From: an uncultured Caldisericota bacterium
GTDB taxonomy: Bacteria > Caldisericota > Caldisericia > Cryosericales > Cryosericaceae
Assembly: GCA_903871855.1 (NCBI GenBank)
Contig: CAIQIK010000049.1
Span: 31,612-95,611 of the forward strand
DNA: 64,000 bases
Reading direction: 5' to 3'
Below the pieces are notes generated by a model. That model saw only the letters and a program-made list of their open reading frames with translations. It made no database searches and was not told the origin of the DNA. Shown one piece after another: positions 26,058-33,779 of this stretch (positions are counted from its first letter, which is position 1; each line of letters starts with the position of its first letter). A program made the position numbers and the translations under genes.

Positions 26058-26564
26058 ATGAAAATCGCAATCAAGGTGCTGGTCGTTCTCCTAGCTGTGC
26101 TGATCGTCGCAGCCGGGGTCGCATGGTACATGCTGGGACACGGGGGCCAGCAACAGGGGACGCCGGTTCCGACAACCAACATCACACCGGCGCGGCAGCT
26201 CCTGAACGACCTGAAAGCGAACAGCAGCCTCAAATTCTCACTAGTCGTGCCGCGCAGCTTTGACTGGTATGTCGCCTCCGACCAGGACAACCCGACGAAG
26301 CTGACCCTCTCGGGCGTCGTGATGATCGCCAAGTCGGCGACCTCGGACGAAGCAGTGAGCATCGACGCCTGGCTGCACCAGCAAGGTTTTGCAGGTGACA
26401 CTGAGAACAACAGCTTTGGCGACACGACGGTCTGTGAAGGGTATGCCAAGGACTCGCTCGTGGTCCTGGTTGTGACGCCGGTCTCGTCCGACGGCACAAC
26501 GACGGAGGCGACTCAACTGGTCGTCTATGCCGGCGTCCTGCCGGAGACTCCAGCCGCAAACTGA
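26058..26564 (+). CDS. membrane-anchored extracellular protein, function unknown
   Basis: A 168-residue protein with an N-terminal hydrophobic helix (residues 4-26, 'IKVLVVLLAVLIVAAGVAWYM') and a Gly/Gln/Pro/Thr linker, followed by about 120 residues of mixed alpha/beta sequence containing 'FDWYVASDQDNPTKLTLSG'. It should sit outside the membrane. No family recognised. It has its own promoter and a strong terminator, so it is a single-gene unit. Confidence 0.65.
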   Translation: MKIAIKVLVVLLAVLIVAAGVAWYMLGHGGQQQGTPVPTTNITPARQLLNDLKANSSLKFSLVVPRSFDWYVASDQDNPTKLTLSGVVMIAKSATSDEAVSIDAWLHQQGFAGDTENNSFGDTTVCEGYAKDSLVVLVVTPVSSDGTTTEATQLVVYAGVLPETPAAN

Positions 26565-26588
26565 CCTCAGGACACAGGAAATGTACAA

Positions 26589-26618
26589 GGCGGGAGCATC
26601 GCTGCTCCCGCCTTTTTT
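26589..26618 (+). terminator. Rho-independent terminator
   Basis: GGCGGGAGCA pairs with TGCTCCCGCC around a 4-nt TCGC loop, followed directly by six T residues. It is a classic intrinsic terminator 25 bp past the gene at 26058. Confidence 0.92.
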
Positions 26619-26639
26619 ATTGTATATGTTCCGCGCCGA

Positions 26640-27947
26640 CTACTCCGGCATCACGACGACGATAGGCGTCATGGAGTCGTCGTTACCAGCCGGGTTGTCT
26701 TCCAGCGATCGTTTGAGCCAGTCCTCGTCGACGCCTTCGGTCGACGCGACGATCTCGGCGCCAGAGAGATCGTTGACATCGACCACGCTGACGCGAGCTT
26801 CCTTGCGTGCCAGGGCGGCAATACTCGACTTGACGTCGAGAGGGCCAGGAACGAGGCAGGCGTCATAAGGCATCACTTTGTCGCTGTCGACTGCCTTGGC
26901 CACAGGACCGACAACGGCATAGAACCAGCCCTTGCGATGCAGCAGCTTGCCCAGCACCGTAGCGCACGCCCCGAGAAGGACGCGGAACGTCCCGGCGAGT
27001 TCGATGTATGCCTGCACCTTCCACGCACCCTCATGTCTTGGATAGCTGTACCAGTGCACGAAGGTGCCGGTTCCGTGCCCCGTGTAGGGGCCGAGGAACC
27101 GGGCGAGACGTGACAGCTTGAACGTGCCAATCCACATCAGCGTCCCTTCGCACATGGTCATGACGCTACTGGCAATCGTAACGATGCCCGTCGGGTACTC
27201 CTTGTGGATCCTGTCCACGATCGATGAGAGGTCGCTCGCCTCAGTGAGCAGCCCGGTGTACACGTTGTGTCGGATGGCCGCTGTCCCCGAGGTCTTCACC
27301 TTGTACGGAGGAAGCCGGCCAAATCCGAGTCTCTCCCAGCAAGCTGTCAGCACCCGGTCCCCGCGATAGATGTAGAAGCCACGGTCCAGCATCTCCCTCG
27401 CCTTGTCCATCTCGCCACGCGATGCCAGGATGTCAGCGTAGTCTACGATGTGCTGTTGGCGGAAGTTGTCGGTGTCCAACTCCGCAAACCGCTCGAGCAG
27501 GACGGGGTCGCTGGTGATGCGATACAACCTTTTGAGCAGGAGACGCGCGGGATTGTCCAGTTCGCGGGCAGTAGTCCAGTCCACCTTTGTATACGCCTGA
27601 CGCCACCACTGTATCCCCTCATCCTCGCGGTGAAGGAAGAAGAACAACAGGTCACCCAGGAAGACCTCTTCCCAGATGCCCATCGGAGGAGCATAGAGCT
27701 GAACAGCTTTCTCAGGGTCGCGACGAAGGTACAGTGTTGCCAGAAGACGCTTGGTGCGCCTCCATTCGGGATGAACGGCACGTACACGCGTCAGGAGACT
27801 CAGTGCCTCGTCGTCCCTGCCGATCTGCATGAGGCCGACCGCCCCCCACCATGCGGCATAGTCTGAACGTGGAGCAGCAGCAAACAATCGCATGGCGACG
27901 CGCTTGGCGCCAAACCAGTCGCACAGCAAGGCGATGGCGTAGATCAT
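26640..27947 (-). CDS. TPR-like N-domain fused to a CofE-like (F420-0:gamma-glutamyl ligase family) domain
   Basis: A 435-residue protein. Residues 1-215 are helical repeats of the TPR type ('AAWWGAVGLMQIGRDDEALS', 'ADILASRGEMDKAREMLDRG'). Residues 225-435 resemble CofE-like ligases: 'GIVTIASSVMTMCEGTLMW', 'ACLVPGPLDVKSSIAALARK', 'VDVNDLSGAEIVAST', and the ending 'LEDNPAGNDDSMTPIVVV'. True CofE adds glutamate to coenzyme F420, but no other F420 gene is present, and related proteins in non-F420 bacteria have unknown roles. The fusion to TPR repeats is unusual. GGGAG precedes the ATG. It lies just downstream of the DegV cluster on the same strand. Confidence 0.65.
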   Translation of the reverse strand: MIYAIALLCDWFGAKRVAMRLFAAAPRSDYAAWWGAVGLMQIGRDDEALSLLTRVRAVHPEWRRTKRLLATLYLRRDPEKAVQLYAPPMGIWEEVFLGDLLFFFLHREDEGIQWWRQAYTKVDWTTARELDNPARLLLKRLYRITSDPVLLERFAELDTDNFRQQHIVDYADILASRGEMDKAREMLDRGFYIYRGDRVLTACWERLGFGRLPPYKVKTSGTAAIRHNVYTGLLTEASDLSSIVDRIHKEYPTGIVTIASSVMTMCEGTLMWIGTFKLSRLARFLGPYTGHGTGTFVHWYSYPRHEGAWKVQAYIELAGTFRVLLGACATVLGKLLHRKGWFYAVVGPVAKAVDSDKVMPYDACLVPGPLDVKSSIAALARKEARVSVVDVNDLSGAEIVASTEGVDEDWLKRSLEDNPAGNDDSMTPIVVVMPE

Positions 27948-27969
27948 CGTTTCTCCCGTTGGTTATCGG

Positions 27970-28818
27970 CTATTGTGACTTCTTCTCCGTGATGACGACT
28001 CCGATCATGTCGGGCCCCGAATACGTCCCGACAACAGGTCCAAGCTGGGTCAGAATGCTCGGCAGGTTGTACCTGGACGTGAACTCACGCTGGAAGCCCT
28101 CAATCTCGACCCGGTTGGCGGCATAGTGGAAACCCACATATTCGACGCCCTTCTGCACATGCTTGTCGATGATTGCCCACAGATGTTCCAGAGCAACTTT
28201 CTTGGTGCGGGGACGGTCTACGACATCTGTGACTCCCTCGATATAGGTGAGGACGGGCTTAATCTTCAGGATACTGGCGGCAATGGCAGCAGCCTTTGCG
28301 ATGCGCCCACCCCTCTCCAGATACTTGAGGGAGTCGAGCACGAAGTAGGTATGGGTCCGCAGACACAGTGCCTCCACCTCAGCGACGACCTGCCACAGCG
28401 GCATCCCAGCTTCGGCGAGTTCTACTGCCCGCATCACGGGAAAACCGACGCCAAGTGCGGCGTTCCAGCTGTCCACAAACCGGACGTGAACCGTATCCAG
28501 CTGGTTGCGCCCAGTGAGGGCCGAGTTGAGCGTTCCCGACATGCGTGAACTGATGTGAACAGAGATGATATCTCCTTCGGGGTCTTTATCCAGAATGGCA
28601 CGATACGCGGAAGCGAATTCGTCAGGTGACGGTTGTGTGCTGCCCGCCGTTGCACCTGCCACGAGGCGGCGGTAGAACTCGTCGTTCGCAATGTCGATGC
28701 CGTCGCGGAAGTACTCTCCATCGAGTGAGACCTTGAGCGGAATGATGGTAACGCCGTGCTCTTCAGCATACCCTTGCGGCAGGCATGCCGTGCTGTCTGT
28801 TACGATGTGAATGGCCAT
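27970..28818 (-). CDS. DegV family fatty-acid-binding protein (FakB-like), copy 1
   Basis: A 282-residue DegV protein. N-terminal 'MAIHIVTDSTACLPQGYAEE', the 'GSTQPSPDEF' lipid-carboxylate loop and 'HISSRMSGTLNSA' are the family hallmarks. DegV/FakB proteins hold a fatty acid that the kinase FakA phosphorylates for phospholipid synthesis; no FakA gene is in the window. This is the most divergent and last member of a four-gene tandem array on the minus strand (spacings about 65-130 bp), followed by the TPR/CofE-like gene. Confidence 0.87.
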   Translation of the reverse strand: MAIHIVTDSTACLPQGYAEEHGVTIIPLKVSLDGEYFRDGIDIANDEFYRRLVAGATAGSTQPSPDEFASAYRAILDKDPEGDIISVHISSRMSGTLNSALTGRNQLDTVHVRFVDSWNAALGVGFPVMRAVELAEAGMPLWQVVAEVEALCLRTHTYFVLDSLKYLERGGRIAKAAAIAASILKIKPVLTYIEGVTDVVDRPRTKKVALEHLWAIIDKHVQKGVEYVGFHYAANRVEIEGFQREFTSRYNLPSILTQLGPVVGTYSGPDMIGVVITEKKSQ

Positions 28819-28921
28819 TGTCTGCTCCTTCTCCGCTTGCGCATTCCTCCCCGCCGGCGGAGACAGCGGGACTGCTCACATGGTCCATAAAAGGGGGAGG
28901 CTTCTCTCCTCACGTCTTACA

Positions 28922-29764
28922 CTACACTGCTTTGTCGACGATGACGACACCCAGCGTCTCGGGTCCAGTATTGCCTCCGACGACAGGGCCCAGCTGACTC
29001 AGGACGGACGGAATACCTGTCCGGCGCTCAAATTCCTGCTGAAGAGCTTCGACTTCAGCACGGTTGCCTGCGTAGTGGAATCCCACATACTCGACTCCGT
29101 GCCCGACCGCGGCATCGATAAGTGCCCAGATGCGCTCCCTTGCGGCGCGCATTGTGCGCGGCCTGTCATACACATCAATCATGCCGTCTTTAATCGTCAG
29201 GATTGGCTTGATCTGCAGGATACTGCCCGCAACACCGGCCGCCTTGCCGATACGAGCCCCTGCCACCAGGTATTCCAGGGTACCCACCAGAAAGTAGATG
29301 TGGATACGGGACTGCATCGCATCGAGCGCCGCCACAATGTCAGGAACGGTTGCTCCCGTCTCAGCCAGACGAACGGCTTCCATGACCATGAATCCAAGGC
29401 CGAGGCCGGTCGTCCTGCTGTCATACAAGGTTACGCGTTCCGATTCTGTCATTGCGACTGCCGCATTCGCGCTGTTCAGTGTTCCACTCATGAGGCTGGA
29501 GATATGGATATTGAGAACCTCGTCCTTCGGGCTCTGTGACAACCTCTTGTAGAGCCCGACGAAATCCTCCGGTCCCGGCTGAGACGTCACAGCTTTCGCG
29601 CCGGACCGCTGTCTCATATAGAATTGATCTGAAGCAATGTCCACGAATTCTCGGTACAGCACTCCATCGATCGTGATCCGAAGGGGAACAACGTCGATCC
29701 CATGTTGTTCTGCATAGCCCCCTGGCAAGTAGCTGGTTGAATCTGTTACGATGTGGATGCTCAC
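28922..29764 (-). CDS. DegV family fatty-acid-binding protein, copy 2
   Basis: A 280-residue DegV protein with 'VSIHIVTDSTSYLPGGYAEQ' (read with initiator Met), 'TSQPGPEDFVGLY' and 'HISSLMSGTLNSANA'. The start is GTG at 29764, with AGGAG 6 nt upstream; a longer frame upstream lacks DegV sequence. The upstream 50 bp (from the AGGAG box outward) are repeated almost exactly before copy 4's downstream neighbour boundary at about 30731-30782, showing that duplication included intergenic DNA. Each paralog may carry a different acyl chain (inference). Confidence 0.87.
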   Translation of the reverse strand: MSIHIVTDSTSYLPGGYAEQHGIDVVPLRITIDGVLYREFVDIASDQFYMRQRSGAKAVTSQPGPEDFVGLYKRLSQSPKDEVLNIHISSLMSGTLNSANAAVAMTESERVTLYDSRTTGLGLGFMVMEAVRLAETGATVPDIVAALDAMQSRIHIYFLVGTLEYLVAGARIGKAAGVAGSILQIKPILTIKDGMIDVYDRPRTMRAARERIWALIDAAVGHGVEYVGFHYAGNRAEVEALQQEFERRTGIPSVLSQLGPVVGGNTGPETLGVVIVDKAV

Positions 29765-29829
29765 GTTTGGCTCCTTTGTCGACCGATTCTTGTCCGAATT
29801 CTCCGCTGTGCCCAGGTTGACCTTCTTGT

Positions 29830-30672
29830 TCAGACTACATTGTTGACAATGACGACTGCCACGGTTTCGGGTCCCATATGACACCCGACGCCCGGCCCCA
29901 GCTGACTAAGAACAGACGGAATACCTGTGCGCCTCGTGAACTCGGTCTGCATTGCCTCGACTTCGGCTCTGTTGCCCACATAGTGGAACCCGATGCGCTC
30001 GATGCCCCGTACGACCGCCTGGTCAATGAGTGCCCACATGCGGTCTCGGGCTGTTCGCATGGTTCGCGGCCGTTCGAATACATCGACGATACCGTCCTTT
30101 ACCGTAAGGATGGGCTTGATCTGCAGGATGCTGGCAGCGACACCCGCCGCTTTGCCGATGCGCCCACTCTTTATGAGATACTTCATGGTACCGACAAGAA
30201 AGTAGATATGCGTGCGTAGCTGCATCCCGTCCAGCACCGTGATGATGTCCTTGATGCCGGCTCCAGCCGCAACGAGCTTGACCGCCTGCATGACCATGAA
30301 CCCGAGCCCGAGACCGGACGTCCGCGAATCATAGAGATGGACACGCCTGGAATCGGTCTGCTCGGCAGCAATGTACGCGCTGTTGAGCGTCCCACTCACG
30401 CGGGATGATAGGTGAATGCTCAGCACTTCGTCGTCCGGGTTTGCCAGCAACTTGGTGTAGACCGCAATAAAATCCTCGGGGCCGGGCTGCGTGGTGCCAT
30501 ACTTGGCTCCAGCCTTTTGTTTCGCGTAGAAGACATCAGGAGATATCTCCACAAACTCGCGGAAGAACACTTCGTCGACCGAGACCTTGACAGGCACGAC
30601 AGGAAGGTTGTGCTGTTCAGCAAAACCATTGGGAAGATAACTTGTGGAGTCCGTTACAATGTGAATAGCCAC
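29830..30672 (-). CDS. DegV family fatty-acid-binding protein, copy 3
   Basis: A 280-residue DegV protein: 'MAIHIVTDSTSYLPNGFAEQ', 'GTTQPGPEDFIAVYTK', 'HLSSRVSGTLNSAYIAAEQ'. It is very close to copy 4; a 140-bp block (30011-30150) is identical to 30984-31123. Such identity in part of the gene, with more divergence at the ends, suggests recent duplication or gene conversion. The C-terminus keeps the family's 'GPETVAVVIV' strand. Confidence 0.88.
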   Translation of the reverse strand: MAIHIVTDSTSYLPNGFAEQHNLPVVPVKVSVDEVFFREFVEISPDVFYAKQKAGAKYGTTQPGPEDFIAVYTKLLANPDDEVLSIHLSSRVSGTLNSAYIAAEQTDSRRVHLYDSRTSGLGLGFMVMQAVKLVAAGAGIKDIITVLDGMQLRTHIYFLVGTMKYLIKSGRIGKAAGVAASILQIKPILTVKDGIVDVFERPRTMRTARDRMWALIDQAVVRGIERIGFHYVGNRAEVEAMQTEFTRRTGIPSVLSQLGPGVGCHMGPETVAVVIVNNVV

Positions 30673-31123
30673 AAATCCCTCCTGGTCGAGAATCGCGGAC
30701 GCTTTAACGATGCGCGCGTCCTTGACAGGATGCTCACGTTTGGCTCCTTTGTCGACCGATTTTTGTCCGAATTCTCCGCTGCGCCCGAGTTAACCCTCTT
30801 GTTCAGATCGCACTATCGACAATGACGACTGCCATGGCCTCGGGTCCCACATGACACCCGATGCAAGGGCCAAGCTGGCTGAGGACGGACGGAATGCCTG
30901 TGCGCCTCGTGAACTCAGTTTGCATGGCCTCGACCTCAGCTCTGTTGCCCGCATAGTGAAACCCAATGTACTCGATACCCCGCACGACCGCCTGGTCAAT
31001 GAGTGCCCACATGCGGTCTCGGGCTGTTCGCATGGTTCGCGGCCGTTCGAATACATCGACGATACCGTCCTTTACCGTAAGGATGGGCTTGATCTGCAGG
31101 ATGCTGGCAGCGACACCCGCCGC
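30011..31123. repeat. direct repeat pair (140 bp identical) inside DegV copies 3 and 4
   Basis: Positions 30011-30150 and 30984-31123 are identical over 140 bp, at an offset of 973 bp. A second pair at the same offset links the intergenic stretches near 29758-29810 and 30731-30783 (one or two mismatches). The common offset marks a duplication unit of one gene plus spacer. Confidence 0.85.
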
Positions 31124-31645
31124 CTTCCCGATGCGCCCGCCTTCAATGAGATACCTCATTGTGCCAACGAGGAAGTAGAGATGCGTGCGTGGCTGCATCC
31201 CATCCAACACCGTTATGATGTCGTCAATACTGGCTCCACCAGCAACCAGCTTGACGGCCTGCATGACCATAAACCCGAGCCCGAGACCTGCTGTCCGCAC
31301 ATCGTAGAGATGGATGCGCCTGGGATCAGTCTGCTCCGCTGCAATGTATGCGCTGTTGAGTGTCCCGCTCATGCCGGCTGACAGGTGGATGCTCAGCACT
31401 TCGTCGTCCGGGTTTGCCAGCAACTTGGTGTAGACTACGATGAAATCCTGGGGGGCGGGCTGCGTGGTGCCAGACTTTGCTCCTGCTTTCTGCTTCGCAT
31501 AGAAGGCATCAGAAGATATCTCCACGAATTCACGGAAGAATACTCCGTCGACCGAAACCTTGAGCGGCACAACGGGAAGATTGTGCTGTTCGGCAAAACC
31601 ATTGGGAAGGTAGCTTGTGGAGTCCGTTACAATGTGAATAGCCAT
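30803..31645 (-). CDS. DegV family fatty-acid-binding protein, copy 4
   Basis: A 280-residue DegV protein, first of the tandem array. 'MAIHIVTDSTSYLPNGFAEQ', 'GTTQPAPQDFIVVYTK' and 'HLSAGMSGTLNSAYIAAEQ' parallel copy 3. The start is the ATG at 31645, 19 bp after the stop of a cyclophilin gene, so the two cyclophilins and the DegV genes are probably transcribed together. Note the Ser-Arg of 'SSRxSGTLNSA' is Ala-Gly here, a possible change in the lipid-binding loop. Confidence 0.88.
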   Translation of the reverse strand: MAIHIVTDSTSYLPNGFAEQHNLPVVPLKVSVDGVFFREFVEISSDAFYAKQKAGAKSGTTQPAPQDFIVVYTKLLANPDDEVLSIHLSAGMSGTLNSAYIAAEQTDPRRIHLYDVRTAGLGLGFMVMQAVKLVAGGASIDDIITVLDGMQPRTHLYFLVGTMRYLIEGGRIGKAAGVAASILQIKPILTVKDGIVDVFERPRTMRTARDRMWALIDQAVVRGIEYIGFHYAGNRAEVEAMQTEFTRRTGIPSVLSQLGPCIGCHVGPEAMAVVIVDSAI

Positions 31646-31664
31646 AGGGGTGTTGCCCTTCCTC

Positions 31665-32150
31665 CTAGTCGAGAATCTCAGACGCCTTGAAGATACGCAC
31701 GTCCTCGACCGGACGTGAACATTCGCCCCACGGCGCCTTGGCAACGGGTGTCCCCGCGATAGCCGCCAGAACGTCCATGCCTTCAGTGACATGTCCGAAT
31801 GCGGTGTAGTTGCCATCCAGCTGCTCAGACGTGCTGGTCATGATGAAAAACTGCATGTCGGACTGGTCGACGCGCGCCTGCTGAGCCGCCATACTGATGA
31901 CGCCGGGCACGTGTTTGACGTCGGAGCCCTCGAACTTGACGTTGCCGCCACCCATACCGGTTCCCTGTGGGTCGCCGCCCTGAACCATGAAGTCCTTGAT
32001 GATGCGGTGGAACTTGAGACCGTCATACTTGCCGGTGCTGACGGCCGCCACGAACCGCTCGACAGTCTGGGGCGCCCGAGCGGTGTACAGCTCAAGTGTC
32101 ATCGTCCCCTTGGACGTTTCTATACGAACAACCTTGTTCTTTTCTTCCAT
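31665..32150 (-). CDS. cyclophilin-type peptidyl-prolyl isomerase, cytoplasmic
   Basis: A 161-residue single-domain cyclophilin. 'FHRIIKDFMVQGGDPQGTGMGG' contains the active-site Arg and Gln-Gly-Gly-Asp; 'MQFFIMTS' and 'LDGNYTAFGHVTEGMDV' complete the pocket. There is no signal sequence, so it should fold proteins in the cytoplasm. AGGAG lies 6 nt before the ATG. It follows the membrane-anchored cyclophilin by 9 bp in one operon, probably a duplicate with a different location. Confidence 0.92.
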   Translation of the reverse strand: MEEKNKVVRIETSKGTMTLELYTARAPQTVERFVAAVSTGKYDGLKFHRIIKDFMVQGGDPQGTGMGGGNVKFEGSDVKHVPGVISMAAQQARVDQSDMQFFIMTSTSEQLDGNYTAFGHVTEGMDVLAAIAGTPVAKAPWGECSRPVEDVRIFKASEILD

Positions 32151-32159
32151 GTGACGCTC

Positions 32160-32831
32160 CTAGTTGGCGACTTCGATCGCCCGGATGATGGTGATCTTGG
32201 TGAGAGGGACCGACATCTCGCCGGGTATACCGGGATTTTCTCCGACCGCCACGTTCGCAATCTTGTCGACGACGTCCATGCCATCAATGACTTTGCCGAA
32301 CGCAGCATACTGACCATCCAGAGAGGTTGCATCTCCCTGCATAATGAAGAACTGCATGTTCGACTGCGTGACTCCCGCCTCTGACGAAGCCATGGAGATT
32401 ACACCGCGAACGTGGCTGATGCCTGTTTTCTCGAAGGAGATCGTTCCGCCTCCCGTTCCATTGCCATTGGGGTCCCCGCCTTGGATCATGAACCCCTTCA
32501 TGACTCGATGGAAGGTAAGGCCGTCGTACTTACCACCTACGACATTGTTGAGGAACTGGGTAACAGTCCGAGGAGCCTTGTCCCCGTCAAGTTCAAGTTT
32601 GATCGTGCCCATACTCGTCTCCAACGTGACGTACTTGTTGCCGAGCGCCTGAGGGACCTGAGCATTCTTGAAGAAGGCGAACACGAGCAACAGCGACAGG
32701 ATGACTGTCGCTGCCAACGTGATGATCACCGTCCGCGTGCTCGGCGGAATGGGCTTGTGGCCCGGATACCTCTTCTGCAGCTCCTGCGTCCGACTGAGTT
32801 TCGATGTGGCTTTCCTTTTGCTGCTGCTCAT
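32160..32831 (-). CDS. cyclophilin-type peptidyl-prolyl isomerase, membrane-anchored
   Basis: A 223-residue protein. A basic N-terminus (residues 1-30) is followed by one helix ('TVIITLAATVILSLLLVFAFF', about 33-53) and then a cyclophilin domain with 'FHRVMKGFMIQGGDPNGNGTGG', 'MQFFIMQGD' and 'LDGQYAAFGKVIDGMDV'. The catalytic domain should lie outside the membrane and help fold exported proteins. The ATG at 32831 has GGGAG about 11 nt upstream. Paired with a soluble paralog directly downstream. Confidence 0.9.
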   Translation of the reverse strand: MSSSKRKATSKLSRTQELQKRYPGHKPIPPSTRTVIITLAATVILSLLLVFAFFKNAQVPQALGNKYVTLETSMGTIKLELDGDKAPRTVTQFLNNVVGGKYDGLTFHRVMKGFMIQGGDPNGNGTGGGTISFEKTGISHVRGVISMASSEAGVTQSNMQFFIMQGDATSLDGQYAAFGKVIDGMDVVDKIANVAVGENPGIPGEMSVPLTKITIIRAIEVAN

Positions 32832-32865
32832 CTTCGATTTTACTCCCAACAGTCTCCAAGAGACT

Positions 32866-33047
32866 TCAGCCGACAAGAAACGTCGCCGTCGCCTCGGTCA
32901 CGACCTCGCCGGTTGCGAGGTTGTTGATATATGTTCCCATCGCTCAACCGTCCCGGTTCCCTCCCCGACGTCAAAATGGAGGTGGAGACCAGCCGGGTTG
33001 TTCAGCGAACAGTCGAAGCAGTTGTCGATGCACGTTTTTATGCGCCG
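32866..33047 (-). pseudogene. internally deleted PaaI/hotdog-type thioesterase remnant
   Basis: Minus-strand sequence reads 'IDNCFDCSLNNPAGLHLHF' in one frame, the N-terminal signature of PaaI-like acyl-CoA thioesterases (CFxCxxxNPxGLxLxF). About 20 codons on, a shifted frame reads 'INNLATGEVVTEATATFLVG' to a TGA at 32866, which matches the last strand of the same family. The roughly 80 residues between, with the catalytic hotdog core, are missing, and a stop precedes the first part. So a large internal deletion destroyed the gene. Short matches, hence moderate confidence. Confidence 0.5.
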
Positions 33048-33098
33048 TCAGACACGATGGGGCCTGCTCCGGCAGGTCCCATGACTGTTTCTCTGACG

Positions 33099-33677
33099 CT
33101 AGTAGTTCTCCGACTTGACCTGATAGAAGCTCTGCTCATGCTGGCAGGCCGGGCACTTGGTCGGCGCCTCGGTCCCCTCATGGACATATCCGCATTCGCG
33201 GCAGACCCAGATGATCTTGTGGTCCTTCTTGAAAACCGACTGCGCCTTGACTTCCTTAAGGAGTTTGCTGTACCGTTCCTCATGGTGGGCTTCAGCTACC
33301 GCAATGGCACGCAGGCGGCAGGCGATTGCCTTGTAGCCTTCCTGATCAGCGACGTCTGCAAAGCCCGGATACATCGTGGTCGTCTCATAGTGTTCGCCAT
33401 CGATGGCTGCCTGCAGGTTCTCGGCGGTCGTCCCCAGTACCAGTGGAACTTCCGCGTTTGCGAGTTTCAGTTCGCCACCGTTCTCTTGCTTGATGTCCTG
33501 CAGAAAATGAAACAAGATGCTGGCATGCTCCCGTTCCTGATCAGCGGTCTCGGCAAAGATCCCCGCTATCTGCTCGAACCCTTCGGTCCGGGCCACCTTG
33601 TTGTACATGGTGTAGCGGTTGCGAGCCATGGATTCGCCCACAAAAGCTGCACCAAGATTGAGGAATGTTCGTTTCAA
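33099..33677 (-). CDS. rbr: rubrerythrin
   Basis: A 192-residue rubrerythrin. The N-terminal four-helix bundle has the di-iron ligands in '[11 protein letters not shown]', '[10 protein letters not shown]' and '[11 protein letters not shown]'; the C-terminal rubredoxin-like part has '[10 protein letters not shown]' and '[11 protein letters not shown]'. It reduces hydrogen peroxide in anaerobes using electrons from rubredoxin or NADH systems. The start is TTG, with GGAGG 6 nt upstream. It has its own promoter. A GC-rich hairpin (33058-33083) follows the stop without a T-tract. Confidence 0.93.
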   Translation of the reverse strand: MKRTFLNLGAAFVGESMARNRYTMYNKVARTEGFEQIAGIFAETADQEREHASILFHFLQDIKQENGGELKLANAEVPLVLGTTAENLQAAIDGEHYETTTMYPGFADVADQEGYKAIACRLRAIAVAEAHHEERYSKLLKEVKAQSVFKKDHKIIWVCRECGYVHEGTEAPTKCPACQHEQSFYQVKSENY

Positions 33678-33714
33678 CGCTCACCTCCATGCACGAGTTG
33701 TGTTACTACACTCC

Positions 33715-33743
33715 ATTGTATCCAATGAGCACAGAAGTCACAA
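33715..33743 (-). promoter_or_regulatory. promoter for rubrerythrin
   Basis: Minus-strand TTGTGA and TACAAT separated by 17 bp, about 38 bp upstream of the TTG start codon. Confidence 0.55.
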
Positions 33744-33779
33744 AAGGTAGACTTCACAGTACTGATCGGATCCGGCAGA

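Noticed and set aside
32866..32940. 24-codon minus-strand ORF as an independent small gene
   Set aside because: Its sequence is better explained as the C-terminal strand of a broken thioesterase, and no ribosome site is at proper distance.
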